From NCBI RefSeq assembly GCF_013694095.1, contig NZ_JACEFB010000009.1, positions 1-64,000 on the forward strand: DNA of 64,000 nt, given 5' to 3'. Positions within the stretch are counted from its first letter, which is position 1. Each line of letters begins with the position of its first letter. Both the position numbers and the translations under genes were made by a program. The DNA comes from Thermogemmata fonticola (GTDB lineage: Bacteria > Planctomycetota > Planctomycetia > Gemmatales > Gemmataceae). The notes under the pieces are model-generated. The model was given only the letters and a program-made list of their open reading frames with translations. It did no database searches and had not been told where the DNA came from. This document shows, piece after piece, positions 36,510 through 44,995 of the stretch.

Positions 36510-37439
36510 TCATGCTTCCATATCGGCCCAGTTTTGCGGGATGAGCCAGTATTCGGTCAATTCCGCTTCCCGGCTGCCCGGCTCTGGCCGGTAATCATAC
36601 ACGTAGCGGACGACGGGGGGAAGGCTCATGAGGATGCTTTCCGTCCGCCCCTGCGTGCGCAGGCCAAAGACCGTGCCGCGGTCATAGATCAGATTGAACT
36701 CGACATAGCGTCCCCGGCGGTATTCCTGGAACCAGCGCTGCTGCGGGGTGTAAGGCAGGTCCTTGCGCCGCTGCACAATGGGCAGATAGGCCTCCAGGAA
36801 GGCATCGCCGGCGGCACGCACAAAGGCGAACATGGCCTCACTGGCTTCGGCGTAGTCGAAGAAGATGCCTCCCACCCCGCGGGCTTCCTGGCGGTGCTTG
36901 AGGTAAAAGTACTCATCGCACGCCTTCTTCATCTCCGCGTAGTTGGCGACAGCGGCATGCTGCTGGCAGACCCGCTTCCAGACCTTGTGGAAATGGATGA
37001 CATCCTCGCGATAAGGATAGTACGGCGTCAGGTCCGCACCGCCGCCAAACCACCCTTTGCTCCCTTGGGTGAGGAAGCGGAAATTGGCATGCACCGTTGG
37101 CACTAGCGGACTGCGCGGATGGATCACCAGCGAAATCCCCACGGCGGTGAAATGCAGGCCATCTCCGGGAAGCTGCCGGGCAAAATCGGGGGGGAACTCC
37201 CCGAACACCTCCGAGAAATTCACCCCGCCTTTCTCGAAGACGTTCCCCTCCGCGATGACGCGGGTCCGCCCGCCGCCGCCTCCGGGCCGCTCCCAACGGT
37301 CCTCCCGAAAGCGTGCTCCGCCGTCCATCTCTTCCAACGCCGCACAAATCCGTTCCTGGAGGCTCAGAAAATACTCGCGTGCCGCCTGGTGTAACCCCGC
37401 GTACCTGGCGTCCAAGGTGGGAGGCAGTGCCGTGGTCAT
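36510..37439 (-). CDS. hemF: Oxygen-dependent coproporphyrinogen III oxidase
   Basis: It converts coproporphyrinogen III to protoporphyrinogen IX in heme synthesis, using O2. It is 309 residues, the normal length. Family blocks are complete: GGGGRTRVIAEGNVFEKGGV (near 50), SLVIHPRSPLVPTVHANFR (near 105), GGADLTPYYP (near 135), GGIFFDY (near 200) and the C-terminal RGRYVEFNLIYDRGTVFGL block. The presence of HemF rather than only HemN fits aerobic growth. It is the first gene of a minus-strand series followed by ruvC. Confidence 0.95.
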   Translation of the reverse strand: MTTALPPTLDARYAGLHQAAREYFLSLQERICAALEEMDGGARFREDRWERPGGGGGRTRVIAEGNVFEKGGVNFSEVFGEFPPDFARQLPGDGLHFTAVGISLVIHPRSPLVPTVHANFRFLTQGSKGWFGGGADLTPYYPYREDVIHFHKVWKRVCQQHAAVANYAEMKKACDEYFYLKHRQEARGVGGIFFDYAEASEAMFAFVRAAGDAFLEAYLPIVQRRKDLPYTPQQRWFQEYRRGRYVEFNLIYDRGTVFGLRTQGRTESILMSLPPVVRYVYDYRPEPGSREAELTEYWLIPQNWADMEA

Positions 37440-37630
37440 GGCTTTGGCCCTGGGAAGGTTTCAAAAAAGATATTATTGTCCTCAATTAGTGTAGCTGAGC
37501 TTGCCTTGCCATGCTAGCCCTTGGCGAAACTCACCGGACTCGACCTGGGGTCAGCACTTCCCCTGTAATCCCTCGAACCTGGCGTAACAGTCCCCTCGAA
37601 GTGGCGGGAAAGCCGAGCCCCACGGCCAGA

Positions 37631-37655
37631 CCCCAAAATCCTTGGGGATTTTCTC
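37631..37655 (+). terminator. Candidate Rho-independent terminator
   Basis: The 6-bp stem CCCCAA/TTGGGG with a 5-nt loop is followed by ATTTTCTCT. No plus-strand gene lies just upstream, so it may block stray transcription. Confidence 0.4.
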
Positions 37656-37659
37656 TCCC

Positions 37660-37665
37660 TATAAT
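37660..37665 (+). promoter_or_regulatory. Candidate -10 box of the receiver gene
   Basis: A perfect TATAAT; no good -35 at the right distance. It would give a leader of about 165 nt. Confidence 0.35.
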
Positions 37666-37699
37666 GTCGAACGCTGGAAGTGAATGGTAGGGGTGATTA

Positions 37700-37737
37700 T
37701 CGGTCGGGGGAAAGGGAGTCGGTTGGGGGAAAGGGAG
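37700..37737. repeat. 19-bp tandem duplication in the receiver leader
   Basis: Units 37700..37718 and 37719..37737 differ at one base. Confidence 0.85.
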
Positions 37738-37750
37738 TGGGCAGCCGAGG

Positions 37751-37774
37751 CGTGAGAACTCCGACGTTCCCACG
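37751..37774 (+). other. Hairpin in the receiver leader
   Basis: CGTGAGAAC and GTTCCCACG form a 9-bp stem with one mismatch and a 6-nt loop, about 60 nt before the receiver start codon. A role in regulation is only a possibility. Confidence 0.4.
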
Positions 37775-37837
37775 CTCCCAGCCGCGAGAACGTGAGACGT
37801 GGACGAATCTGACGCTGGCCTGCGGGAGAGACCACTG

Positions 37838-38284
37838 ATGGCTCGTATCTTGATCGCCGACGACAACGTGCAGAACGCGGAATTGTTGGAAGCCCATTTG
37901 GACGGCAGCGGGCATGAAATCCGCATCGCCCTCAATGGGGAAGAGACGCTCCAGTTGGCCCGCACCTGGCAGCCGGATGTCATCCTGCTGGACATCATGA
38001 TGCCGAAGATCAGCGGATTTGAGGTCTGTCGGCGCTTGCGCGCGGATGCGGCCACGCGGGACATCGGCATTCTGATGATCACGGCCCTGGACCAAACGAC
38101 GGATGTGGAAACGGCGGTGGAAGCCGGCACGGACGACTTTCTGACCAAGCCGATCAATAAGACGGAGCTGCTGCTGCGGGTGCAAGCGCTGCTCGCCAGC
38201 CGATCCATGAGCAGCGAAGTCGAGCGGACGCTGGTCTATCTGGGCACGGTCCAGGAAGGCCGGCTTACCCCTCCGCGTTCCTGA
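37838..38284 (+). CDS. Single-domain response regulator
   Basis: It is a 148-residue CheY-like receiver with no output domain. The acidic pocket IADDN (residues 6-10), phospho-acceptor Asp52 (ILLDIMMP), Thr in LMITALD and Lys in FLTKPIN are all present, so it should be phosphorylatable. A 25-residue tail follows with no recognised fold. GGGAGAG lies about 8 nt before the ATG at 37838. No histidine kinase is adjacent, so its partner is elsewhere. SixA, a phosphohistidine phosphatase, lies 14 kb away but there is no positional link. Confidence 0.9.
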   Translation: MARILIADDNVQNAELLEAHLDGSGHEIRIALNGEETLQLARTWQPDVILLDIMMPKISGFEVCRRLRADAATRDIGILMITALDQTTDVETAVEAGTDDFLTKPINKTELLLRVQALLASRSMSSEVERTLVYLGTVQEGRLTPPRS

Positions 38285-38382
38285 AGCGGCCTGGCTAGCT
38301 CTGGGCGAGCGGAACTCACCGTTTGGTCTTCCCACCCGTATCTGTCCCTTCCCCAGCTTGGATAGGACGAGCAGAAGCCATC

Positions 38383-39570
38383 ATGGCGCGGATCATTTTG
38401 CAGCCTCGCAAGGCCCGGCCCTTTTTCCACCGCCATCCGTGGGTATTTGCCGGCGCGATCGCGCGCATCGAAGGCCATGTGGCGGACGGCGATCCGGTAG
38501 CCGTTTATTCCCACACCGGCCAGTTCATTGCCCACGGTCTGTACAACAGCCGCTCGAAGATTCGGGTACGGCTCTACAGTTGGGAGGAAGGGGTAGAGAT
38601 TGGTCCGGCCCTCTTCCGCCAACGGCTAGCCCAAGCCGTCCGGCTACGGCAAGCCCTTTCGTACGGGGAGGCACCGGAGGGCGGCTGCCGCCTGGTGTTC
38701 AGCGAGGCGGATTTTCTCTCCGGCCTCGTCGTCGATCGTTATGGTCCGTGGCTGGTGATGCAACTGTCTGCCTTGGGGCTAGCTCAGCGACGGGAATGGC
38801 TCGTGGAAGCCTTACGCGATTTGGTACCCCTGCGCGGTCTCTACCTCCGGGCGGAAAAGGGGATTGGCTCCCTGGAAGGGATCGAGCTGGCGGAGGGCGT
38901 GCTGTGGGGTGAACCCCCGCCGGAGGACCTGACCATTGTGGAAGACGGCTTACGGTTCGTGGTGGACATAGCCGCAGGACAGAAGACGGGTTTTTATCTG
39001 GATCAGCGGGAGAACCGGCGGCGGGTGGGGGAATTGTGCCGGGGCCAGCGGGTACTGGATGCCTTCTGCTACAGCGGGGGGTTTGCTTTGCATGCGGCGC
39101 GGCACGGCGCGGCGGCTGTCCTGGGCATCGACGGGTCAGAAGCGGCTATCCGCCTGGCCCAGCGCAATGCGGTCCTCAACGGCCTGGAGGCTGCCGTGCG
39201 TTGGGAGTGTGCCGATGTCTTCGATCGCCTGACGGAACTCGTCCGAGCCGGGGAACGCTTCGACGTGGTCATCCTGGACCCGCCCAAATTCGCCCACCGC
39301 CGCCAAGCCGTTCCGGAAGCCCTGCGCGGCTATCACCGCCTCTATCGCCTGGCTCTGCGCCTGCTGGTCCCAGAGGGGCTGCTGGTTTGCTGCTGCTGTA
39401 CCGGAGTTATCTTGCAGGAGGAACTGGAACAACTGTTGTTGGAAACGGCGGTGGCCGCCCGGCGCGATGTGCACATCCTGGAACGGCGCGGTCCAGCCCC
39501 CGATCACCCCATCGCCATGACCTGCCCGGAGACGGGGTATCTCAAATGCCTCATCTGCCGGGTGCTCTAA
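38383..39570 (+). CDS. rlmI: Class I SAM-dependent rRNA methyltransferase, RlmI-like
   Basis: It is a 395-residue protein of the RlmI/COG1092 type, which methylates C5 of cytosine in 23S rRNA. An N-terminal PUA domain (residues about 1-75, HPWVFAGAIARIEG) precedes a Rossmann methyltransferase. Motif I is LDAFCYSGGFALHAA (near residue 225), the acidic SAM residue is in VLGIDGSEAAI, and motif IV is VVILDPPKFA (near 298). The SxTCS Cys region reads CCCCTGV. The start at 38383 follows a weak AGGA. Which base is modified in this organism is inferred. It follows the receiver gene by about 100 bp. Confidence 0.85.
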   Translation: MARIILQPRKARPFFHRHPWVFAGAIARIEGHVADGDPVAVYSHTGQFIAHGLYNSRSKIRVRLYSWEEGVEIGPALFRQRLAQAVRLRQALSYGEAPEGGCRLVFSEADFLSGLVVDRYGPWLVMQLSALGLAQRREWLVEALRDLVPLRGLYLRAEKGIGSLEGIELAEGVLWGEPPPEDLTIVEDGLRFVVDIAAGQKTGFYLDQRENRRRVGELCRGQRVLDAFCYSGGFALHAARHGAAAVLGIDGSEAAIRLAQRNAVLNGLEAAVRWECADVFDRLTELVRAGERFDVVILDPPKFAHRRQAVPEALRGYHRLYRLALRLLVPEGLLVCCCCTGVILQEELEQLLLETAVAARRDVHILERRGPAPDHPIAMTCPETGYLKCLICRVL

Positions 39571-39780
39571 AACTTGATCCTGCTCCCCTCATCATCTCTT
39601 CGTCTGCTGGTGTCCTCTCGACGTCTCTTCTGCTCGTAACGCTTCTCCTATCTGCCGGTACCGGCTGCTTACCGGGTACTCTGAGGCCGGATGCACCACT
39701 TTGGTGCTGCTGGGTTCGGGGGAGACGTTGGATCATTTCGGTGTCCATGCCGAGAGGGTTTGGGTGTTGCGGGGAGAGGG

Positions 39781-39811
39781 ATTTCCGGCGGCGGGGATTT
39801 CGGCGGTGGGA
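39781..39811. repeat. 16-bp degenerate tandem repeat beyond the lipoprotein stop
   Basis: Units start at 39781 and 39797 (ATTTCCGGCGG and ATTTCGGCGG) just past the 3' end of the minus-strand lipoprotein gene. Confidence 0.5.
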
Positions 39812-39813
39812 AG

Positions 39814-40587
39814 TCACCGGGAGGCGCGGTCGAGGCGGATTTGTTCCAGCACCTGGCGGACGGCTTCCGCGGGGGTGGTTCCCAGGCCGGTGTATTGGCG
39901 GCGGGCGCCGTCCCAGGGCAAGGTGGCCCGGAAGAGGTACTGGCTGCCTTCCCGTTGGAGCGAGAAGCTGTCGCGGGGCGCACCGAGGCGTTCCAGTTCC
40001 TGGTACAACTCCTGGAGCGGCGGCCCAGTGGTGGGGATGCTGTCGGGCTGGGGCGGCGGGGTGGAAGCCGGGGCTGGGGCAGGTGGCGCAGGACCAGCCG
40101 GGGTGCTGTCTGCCGCCGGGCGCAGGGGGACACGTTCCGGGGGGCCATCGGGGATTTTCAAGCCCTCGTCGTCCCAGCGGCCCGCGAGACCGGCCGGGGT
40201 GGTGGCGGGGCTGGGAATATGCACGCCGCGGAAGCGGGCGGGATCGTCGTTGTAGCCGCCGTCGGAGGAATCACGCGATCCGGTGCGCCCGGCGGGAGCG
40301 GCGATGAGCGGATCGGTCCGGCCTTGCCCAACGGCGCCCCGCTCAGGTAAGGGAACGTTCTGCCGCGGAATGCGGTCGGGGCCATACACCAGCGGATCGG
40401 ACCCGCGCCCCAGGCTCCCTTCTCGGGACTTGCATCCGGCTAACGGGGCGAGCAGCAGGAGCAGCAACATGCCCAGCCCGCCGGGTTTCCTCCGGCATCG
40501 GTCGATTGTGGCCGCACTGGAACTTGCGAACCGTTCCACCCTGACGGTCCCTGCACTCCACCCCATGGCTGTCGGACATCCTGCCAT
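39814..40587 (-). CDS. Lipoprotein of unknown function
   Basis: It is 257 residues. After a long, basic n-region comes the hydrophobic run MLLLLLLAPLAGC, a clear lipobox (Cys near residue 52), so it should be a lipoprotein. The long n-region may mean that the true start lies later. A disordered Pro/Ala/Asp-rich middle (about 60-175) separates the anchor from a small C-terminal domain (about 180-257, LQELYQELERLGAPRDSF) that has alternating strands and a helix. No family is recognised. It is flanked by unrelated genes. Confidence 0.6.
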   Translation of the reverse strand: MAGCPTAMGWSAGTVRVERFASSSAATIDRCRRKPGGLGMLLLLLLAPLAGCKSREGSLGRGSDPLVYGPDRIPRQNVPLPERGAVGQGRTDPLIAAPAGRTGSRDSSDGGYNDDPARFRGVHIPSPATTPAGLAGRWDDEGLKIPDGPPERVPLRPAADSTPAGPAPPAPAPASTPPPQPDSIPTTGPPLQELYQELERLGAPRDSFSLQREGSQYLFRATLPWDGARRQYTGLGTTPAEAVRQVLEQIRLDRASR

Positions 40588-40794
40588 GCGGTTCCCCCCT
40601 GAAACTGGAAGGGAACTTGCCGCCGACTCTATCCTTTGGCTATCTTCACTGTCCCCGATCTGCGGCGGTCCGTCTACACCCCCCTGTCACTTTCCCCCGG
40701 CAGGCGGGTCATACGCTGACCGATTGTAAGTATCGGGCAAACTTTACCGGCCTCGATCTTTGCTGGCCTATACCATCCTTGCGAGGACTCGACA

Positions 40795-41934
40795 ATGGCG
40801 CTTGACTCTACCCCGGCGGCGGCTTCCTCCCCGACCCCTGTTTCCTCTCCATCGGCGGCTTCCTCCCCTTCTTCTCTGCGGATTGCCGTCATCGCAGGGG
40901 ACGGAATCGGACCGGAGGTGATCGAACAAGCGATCCGGGCGGCGGAAGCCGCTGTGCAACGGTATAGTCCTGCGCGGCTAGAATGGAACCGCCTTCCCTG
41001 GTCCACGGCTTATTACAAGAAGCACGGGCACATGCTGCCGCCGGATGGCTGGGACCTGCTGCGCGAGCATGACGCCATCCTCTTTGGAGCGGTGGGGGAT
41101 CCGAGTGTGCCGGACCGCATCACGGTCCATGAACTGCTCCTGCCCATGCGGCGGCGCTTCGATCAGTACGTCAATCTGCGCCCGGCGTATCTGTTCGCCG
41201 GTGTTCCTTGCCCGCTGGTGGGAAAAAAGCCCGGCGAGATCGACCTGCTGGTTTTCCGGGAAAACACGGAAGGGGAATATGCGCCCGTGGGCGGACGATT
41301 ATATCCGGAGACGCCGGCGGAAGTGGCAGTGCAGACGGCCCTGTTCACCCGCCGGGGTTGCGAACGGATCATGCGGGCGGCGTTTGAAGCGGCCCGTCGC
41401 CGCCCCCGCAAAAAAGTCACCAGCATTACCAAGTCGAACGCTCTGATCTGGGGTATGGGACTGTGGGATGCGGTCTTCGAGGACGTTCGCCGGGATTATC
41501 CCGATGTTCAGAGCCACTCCCTGCTGGTCGATGCCGCCGCGATGGACCTGGTCCGCAAGCCAGAAACGTTCGACGTCATTGTGGCCAGCAATCTTTTTGG
41601 CGATATTCTGACCGATCTATCGGCGGCGGTGACGGGGAGCATCGGCTTGGCCAGCTCCGCCAACATCAATCCGACGCGGGAATATCCCAGCATGTTCGAG
41701 CCGGTCCACGGTTCGGCACCGGACATTGCGGGCCGGGGTATCGCCAACCCCTTAGCGGCCATTCTGTCGGCGGGCCTGATGCTGGATCATCTGGGCCTGA
41801 GTGCCGCTGCGGAAGCGATTCGCCAGGCCGTGGCTGCTGTTCTCGCGGAGGGGAAAGTCCGCACCCCTGACCTCGGCGGTTCGCACACCACCACGGATAT
41901 GGGCAATGCGGTGGTCGCCGCTCTGCAAGGATGA
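40795..41934 (+). CDS. Beta-decarboxylating dehydrogenase, tartrate/D-malate dehydrogenase-like
   Basis: It is a 379-residue member of the isocitrate/isopropylmalate dehydrogenase family. The signature VIAGDGIGPEV (near residue 33) and the metal-binding DAAAMDLV and ASNLFGDILTDLSAAVTGSIG blocks are present. Substrate-side residues read RITVHELLLPMRRRFDQYVN, where isopropylmalate dehydrogenase has a different, Leu-rich loop; this favours tartrate or D-malate as substrate. NAD specificity is likely from the GSAPDIAGRGIANPLA region. A 27-residue Ser/Pro/Ala N-terminal extension is unusual and may be disordered. It is not near leucine genes. Confidence 0.75.
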   Translation: MALDSTPAAASSPTPVSSPSAASSPSSLRIAVIAGDGIGPEVIEQAIRAAEAAVQRYSPARLEWNRLPWSTAYYKKHGHMLPPDGWDLLREHDAILFGAVGDPSVPDRITVHELLLPMRRRFDQYVNLRPAYLFAGVPCPLVGKKPGEIDLLVFRENTEGEYAPVGGRLYPETPAEVAVQTALFTRRGCERIMRAAFEAARRRPRKKVTSITKSNALIWGMGLWDAVFEDVRRDYPDVQSHSLLVDAAAMDLVRKPETFDVIVASNLFGDILTDLSAAVTGSIGLASSANINPTREYPSMFEPVHGSAPDIAGRGIANPLAAILSAGLMLDHLGLSAAAEAIRQAVAAVLAEGKVRTPDLGGSHTTTDMGNAVVAALQG

Positions 41935-42132
41935 TCCGCCCTGGCCCCGACCTTCCAAGGGCTAGGCAGGGAACCTTGCAGGGGCTTTGCACGGGGCGGA
42001 CAGGTCCAAAAGCCGGCTTGCCCCTGGAAATCGCGCCATCGCCAGGGGAAGGCAAGAGCCAGCCCTGGAGCGGAAAGAGGGGAGAACGAGTGGGAGACGG
42101 AAATCGGGTTTATTCCCGGAACGCGACTGGCC

Positions 42133-43167
42133 ATGATTCCCGATGACGCTTTCGAGCCGGACCGCTCCCAGCAGCCGTCCGATTCCGCGCCGCCCCCGCC
42201 GTCCGGCGATCCTTCTCCAGCGCCGGCACTCGTCGAGTGGGAACTGGATGTGCAGGACTCTTTACCTTGGGCGGTAGAAGAACCTGGAGCGGTGGAAGAA
42301 GAGGTGGCTGGCGAGGCTAGCTCCTCCAGGACGGCGGCTAAAACCCCGGAGACCACTGCCCCTTCCGCTTCTCTGTCCGCTCCCGGCGCACCGTCTTCAG
42401 CCTTTTCTCCTCAGCCTTCCGCTTCGCAAAATCCCCCTTCTTCCTCCGAAAAAAAATGCGATGGTGGAAGCAAGGGGGATTCTCCTCCTCATCCCACGGT
42501 CGAGCAGATTCTGGAAGCGATGCTCTTTGTAGGGGGGCCGCCTCTGACTCCCGCGACCGCGGCCTCGGCGATCCGGGGACTGACGGAGGAACGGTTTCAC
42601 CAGGCGCTCCACGCCCTAAATCGCCGCTATCGGCGGCAGAAGCGGCCGTATGCAATCGTTCCCCGCGAGGACGGTTTCGTCCTGACGCTATTGCCGGCGT
42701 ATCAGCACCTGCGGGAGCGGCTCTATGGCGGGCCACGCACCGTGCGCCTATCCCAGGCGGCCCTGGATGTGCTGGCCATTGTCGCCTATCGCCAGCCGCT
42801 GACCAAAGCTGAAGTGGACGCCCTGCGCGGTCAGGAGAGCGGCCCCCAACTCCGCCAACTCCTCCGCCTCGGCCTGATCACGATGCTGCACCGTGGGGAA
42901 AGCCTCCCCTCCCCGGCGAGCGAAGCCCCCACGGCCTACTCCCCGTCCGCAGAATCCCCGGCGGCCGAAACTCCCACTGCCAACCCCCGAACGGCGAAAC
43001 AGCTAGACTCCCCCGGACCGGAGTCTCCCGCCGCGGAGGTTCCCGCCCCCCAGCCTCATCCCAGCACTCTGACTCAGGCCGTCCGCTACGGGACTACCCC
43101 CCGTTTCCTCCGCTTCTTCGGCCTAACCTCCCTGGACGATCTTCCCCGCCTGGCCACTGACACCTGA
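42133..43167 (+). CDS. scpB: Segregation and condensation protein B
   Basis: ScpB is the winged-helix kleisin-binding partner of SMC-ScpA, needed for chromosome segregation. The core starts at about residue 118 (HPTVEQILEAMLFVGG) after a long disordered Pro/Ser/Glu extension. The ALDVLAIVAYRQPLTKAEVDALRG block is diagnostic. The second winged helix is interrupted: after GLITML (247) the usual short GRP loop is replaced by about 65 Pro/Ser/Ala/Glu residues before RYGTTPRFLRFFGL (from about 317). ScpA is not adjacent. The ATG at 42133 lacks a clear ribosome site, so the start may be elsewhere in the extension. Confidence 0.88.
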   Translation: MIPDDAFEPDRSQQPSDSAPPPPSGDPSPAPALVEWELDVQDSLPWAVEEPGAVEEEVAGEASSSRTAAKTPETTAPSASLSAPGAPSSAFSPQPSASQNPPSSSEKKCDGGSKGDSPPHPTVEQILEAMLFVGGPPLTPATAASAIRGLTEERFHQALHALNRRYRRQKRPYAIVPREDGFVLTLLPAYQHLRERLYGGPRTVRLSQAALDVLAIVAYRQPLTKAEVDALRGQESGPQLRQLLRLGLITMLHRGESLPSPASEAPTAYSPSAESPAAETPTANPRTAKQLDSPGPESPAAEVPAPQPHPSTLTQAVRYGTTPRFLRFFGLTSLDDLPRLATDT

Positions 43168-43257
43168 CCAATTTCTGATCGACCTGGGCAATTCCTCCGC
43201 CGACTTGCGCTTTCCCGCGGATACCGGATCGTCGGACCTTTGCCTCGTGTTCCGTCT

Positions 43258-43291
43258 CCTTGACCAGCCTGTCCCCTTGACCAGCCCCAAT
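43258..43291. repeat. 17-bp tandem repeat downstream of scpB
   Basis: Both units open with CCTTGACCAGCC (43258..43274 and 43275..43291). Confidence 0.7.
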
Positions 43292-43397
43292 AGGGCTTGT
43301 CCCGGCGCAAGGATGGCTGACTCTCTCCGTTGTGTGGGTAGAAAAGTCGGTCCTGGCGACACCCAGGGATCGGGAGAGAGATGAAGGACTATCACTA

Positions 43398-43432
43398 GGG
43401 AAAGGGCAAAGGGAGGGGAAAGGGCAAAGGAG
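43398..43432. repeat. A/G-rich tandem repeat of about 18 bp
   Basis: GGGAAAGGGCAAAGG occurs twice in succession, followed by a further GGGGAAAAAGG. Confidence 0.7.
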
Positions 43433-43868
43433 GGGAAAAAGGTGACGACGTGGGTTCGGCGGAAAAAAGGGGACCGAGGAAGAGGTCGGAGGGGAAAAGG
43501 GGAGCGGTGCGGGAAAAATTGCTGAGAAAAAAATTGAAGAGTTTGGGGATTTTTTTCTTGCCATCGAGGGGGATTTGTCGCATTACTAACGAAGTTACAC
43601 GATGTGGCCAGCTTTTGGACAGCCGCCGAGAGACGGAGCAAGGCGAAGTCCAGCGACTGGCTCATCCCACCCAACCGGAGCGCAGCGACCGGTTCTGCGG
43701 ATGGAAGGAGGCAAGGTGGAAAGGATGCCCCCTGTGCGAGGGAGGGGGTGTGGTACTGGGCGGCGGAGGCCAGGGCAGACCAATCTCCTGGCTGCCTTCG
43801 CCCCAGCAGGATACCCCTTCGGTCCGTGTGTGTCGCCCCACAGGAGTTCGCCAGCGGGAGTGTGATGC

Positions 43869-44780
43869 ATGAGCCGTCCAATGAGTTGGAGTACGTGGTG
43901 GAAGTGGAAATGGTGGCAGCGTTCCGCAGGTTCGGTTGAGGGTGCGCGCTGGAGTCTAGGTGAGCCTCCCCCCCTTCCGCGTGGCGCGATTTGTCTGACG
44001 GCCCGGCATTTGACCCGCACCTTTGGCAACGGTCAGACGCGGGCCGTGGCGCTGGATCGCGTGAGCCTGGATCTGCGGCAGGGGGAAGTCCACCTGTTGA
44101 TGGGGCCGAGCGGCTCGGGCAAATCCACCTTGCTGGCGGTCCTCTCCGGACTGCTGCGTCCCGACCGGGGCCAGGTCTTCGCCCTGGGCCGGGATATTTG
44201 GCGGCTTCCCGAAGAGGAACTGGAGCGTTTCCGTCTGCGCCACTGTTCTTACATCTTCCAGGGGTACAATCTTTTCCCGGCTTTGACGGCCCGCGAACAA
44301 CTGGAAATTGTTTTGAAGTGGGGGGAAGGGTGTTCGCCGCGCGAGGCCCGGAAGCGGGCTGAGGCGGTCCTTGGGCAGCTCGGACTGACCCACCGCGCCC
44401 ATCTGCGCCCGGCAGAGCTGTCCGGCGGGGAGAAGCAACGGGTGGCCATTGGCCGCGCCCTGGTGAAAAATCCCACCTTCATCTTCGCGGATGAACCGAC
44501 CGCCGCCCTGGATTGGGACAACGGCCAACTCGCCATGCAACTCCTCTGCCAGTGCGCCCGCCAGCGGGGAGCAATGGTCCTGGTTGTCACCCATGATCCC
44601 CGCCTGATCCCCTTCGCCGATCGGGTCCTGGAACTGGCAGACGGCCGGCTGCGGAACGATGGCACCGCTCCTACCCGTTCCTCTTCCTCTGTCTACGAAC
44701 ACACCCCCCTGCCGCTTCACTACAAGAAAGGCCCGCGCCTGCACTTGCAATTTCCCCCCAAGCTGCCCCTCTCCAGTTGA
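43869..44780 (+). CDS. ABC transporter ATP-binding protein (LolD/MacB-type), no permease adjacent
   Basis: It is 303 residues. The ATPase core has Walker A GPSGSGKST (near residue 78), Q-loop FQGYNLFPAL, signature LSGGEKQRVAIGRAL, Walker B TFIFADEP and the switch His in VVTHDPR. The AVALDRVSLDLRQGEV opening and sequence style resemble the LolD/MacB/DevA group that powers lipoprotein or small-molecule export. It is odd in two ways: the first 28 residues are Trp-rich (MSWSTWWKWKWW), and no permease lies on either side. GGGAG lies 8 nt before the ATG, which supports the extended start. A poorly conserved tail of about 40 residues closes it. Confidence 0.85.
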   Translation: MSRPMSWSTWWKWKWWQRSAGSVEGARWSLGEPPPLPRGAICLTARHLTRTFGNGQTRAVALDRVSLDLRQGEVHLLMGPSGSGKSTLLAVLSGLLRPDRGQVFALGRDIWRLPEEELERFRLRHCSYIFQGYNLFPALTAREQLEIVLKWGEGCSPREARKRAEAVLGQLGLTHRAHLRPAELSGGEKQRVAIGRALVKNPTFIFADEPTAALDWDNGQLAMQLLCQCARQRGAMVLVVTHDPRLIPFADRVLELADGRLRNDGTAPTRSSSSVYEHTPLPLHYKKGPRLHLQFPPKLPLSS

Positions 44781-44792
44781 TCCTGTTGGTCC

Positions 44793-44850
44793 GGCCTCCT
44801 CTTGTGATTGGCGGTCTCCTTGTAGATGGCAGCCTCCTCTTGGTTTCGGC
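44793..44850. repeat. Degenerate 18-20-bp repeat, three copies, after the ABC gene
   Basis: Units start at 44793, 44813 and 44831, each with CTCCT near the front and GGC at the end. Confidence 0.6.
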
Positions 44851-44937
44851 CTTGGAAACTGATGTTTCGGACTTCTCTGGAAGACCTTGCTTCTTTCGGA
44901 AAACCGTGAAGATTAGGGAGTGGGCTTCCCGTCCGCG

Positions 44938-44995
44938 GAAAACCGGTTTTATCCACCCGACAGAGTTACCGGGTCGGGCAAACCGGCTTCACCAG
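44938..44995 (-). repeat. Degenerate duplication of the SDR 3' end
   Basis: AAACCGG followed by a minus-strand stop triplet occurs at 44940 (TAA) and 44981 (TGA, the SDR stop). The copies are about 40 bp apart. Confidence 0.45.

Larger units (their letters stand above)
37440..37837. other. Divergent region between hemF and the receiver gene
   Basis: These 398 bp hold, in order on the plus strand, a hairpin with a T-rich tail (37631..37655), a TATAAT (37660..37665), a 19-bp tandem repeat (37700..37737) and a second hairpin (37751..37774). The layout reads as a stop for upstream transcription followed by the receiver's leader. Confidence 0.5.
43168..43868. other. Longest non-coding stretch, with A/G-rich repeats and no gene seen
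   Basis: These 701 bp contain a 17-bp repeat (43258..43291), an A/G-rich 18-bp repeat (43398..43432), and an AT-rich imperfect inverted repeat (GAAAAAAAT and ATTTTTTTC, about 43529..43560). Several open frames overlap but none shows a ribosome site with a plausible protein. Confidence 0.5.

Noticed and set aside
43602-43939. Open frames upstream of the ABC ATPase
   Set aside because: Several frames overlap on both strands with no ribosome site or homology pattern.
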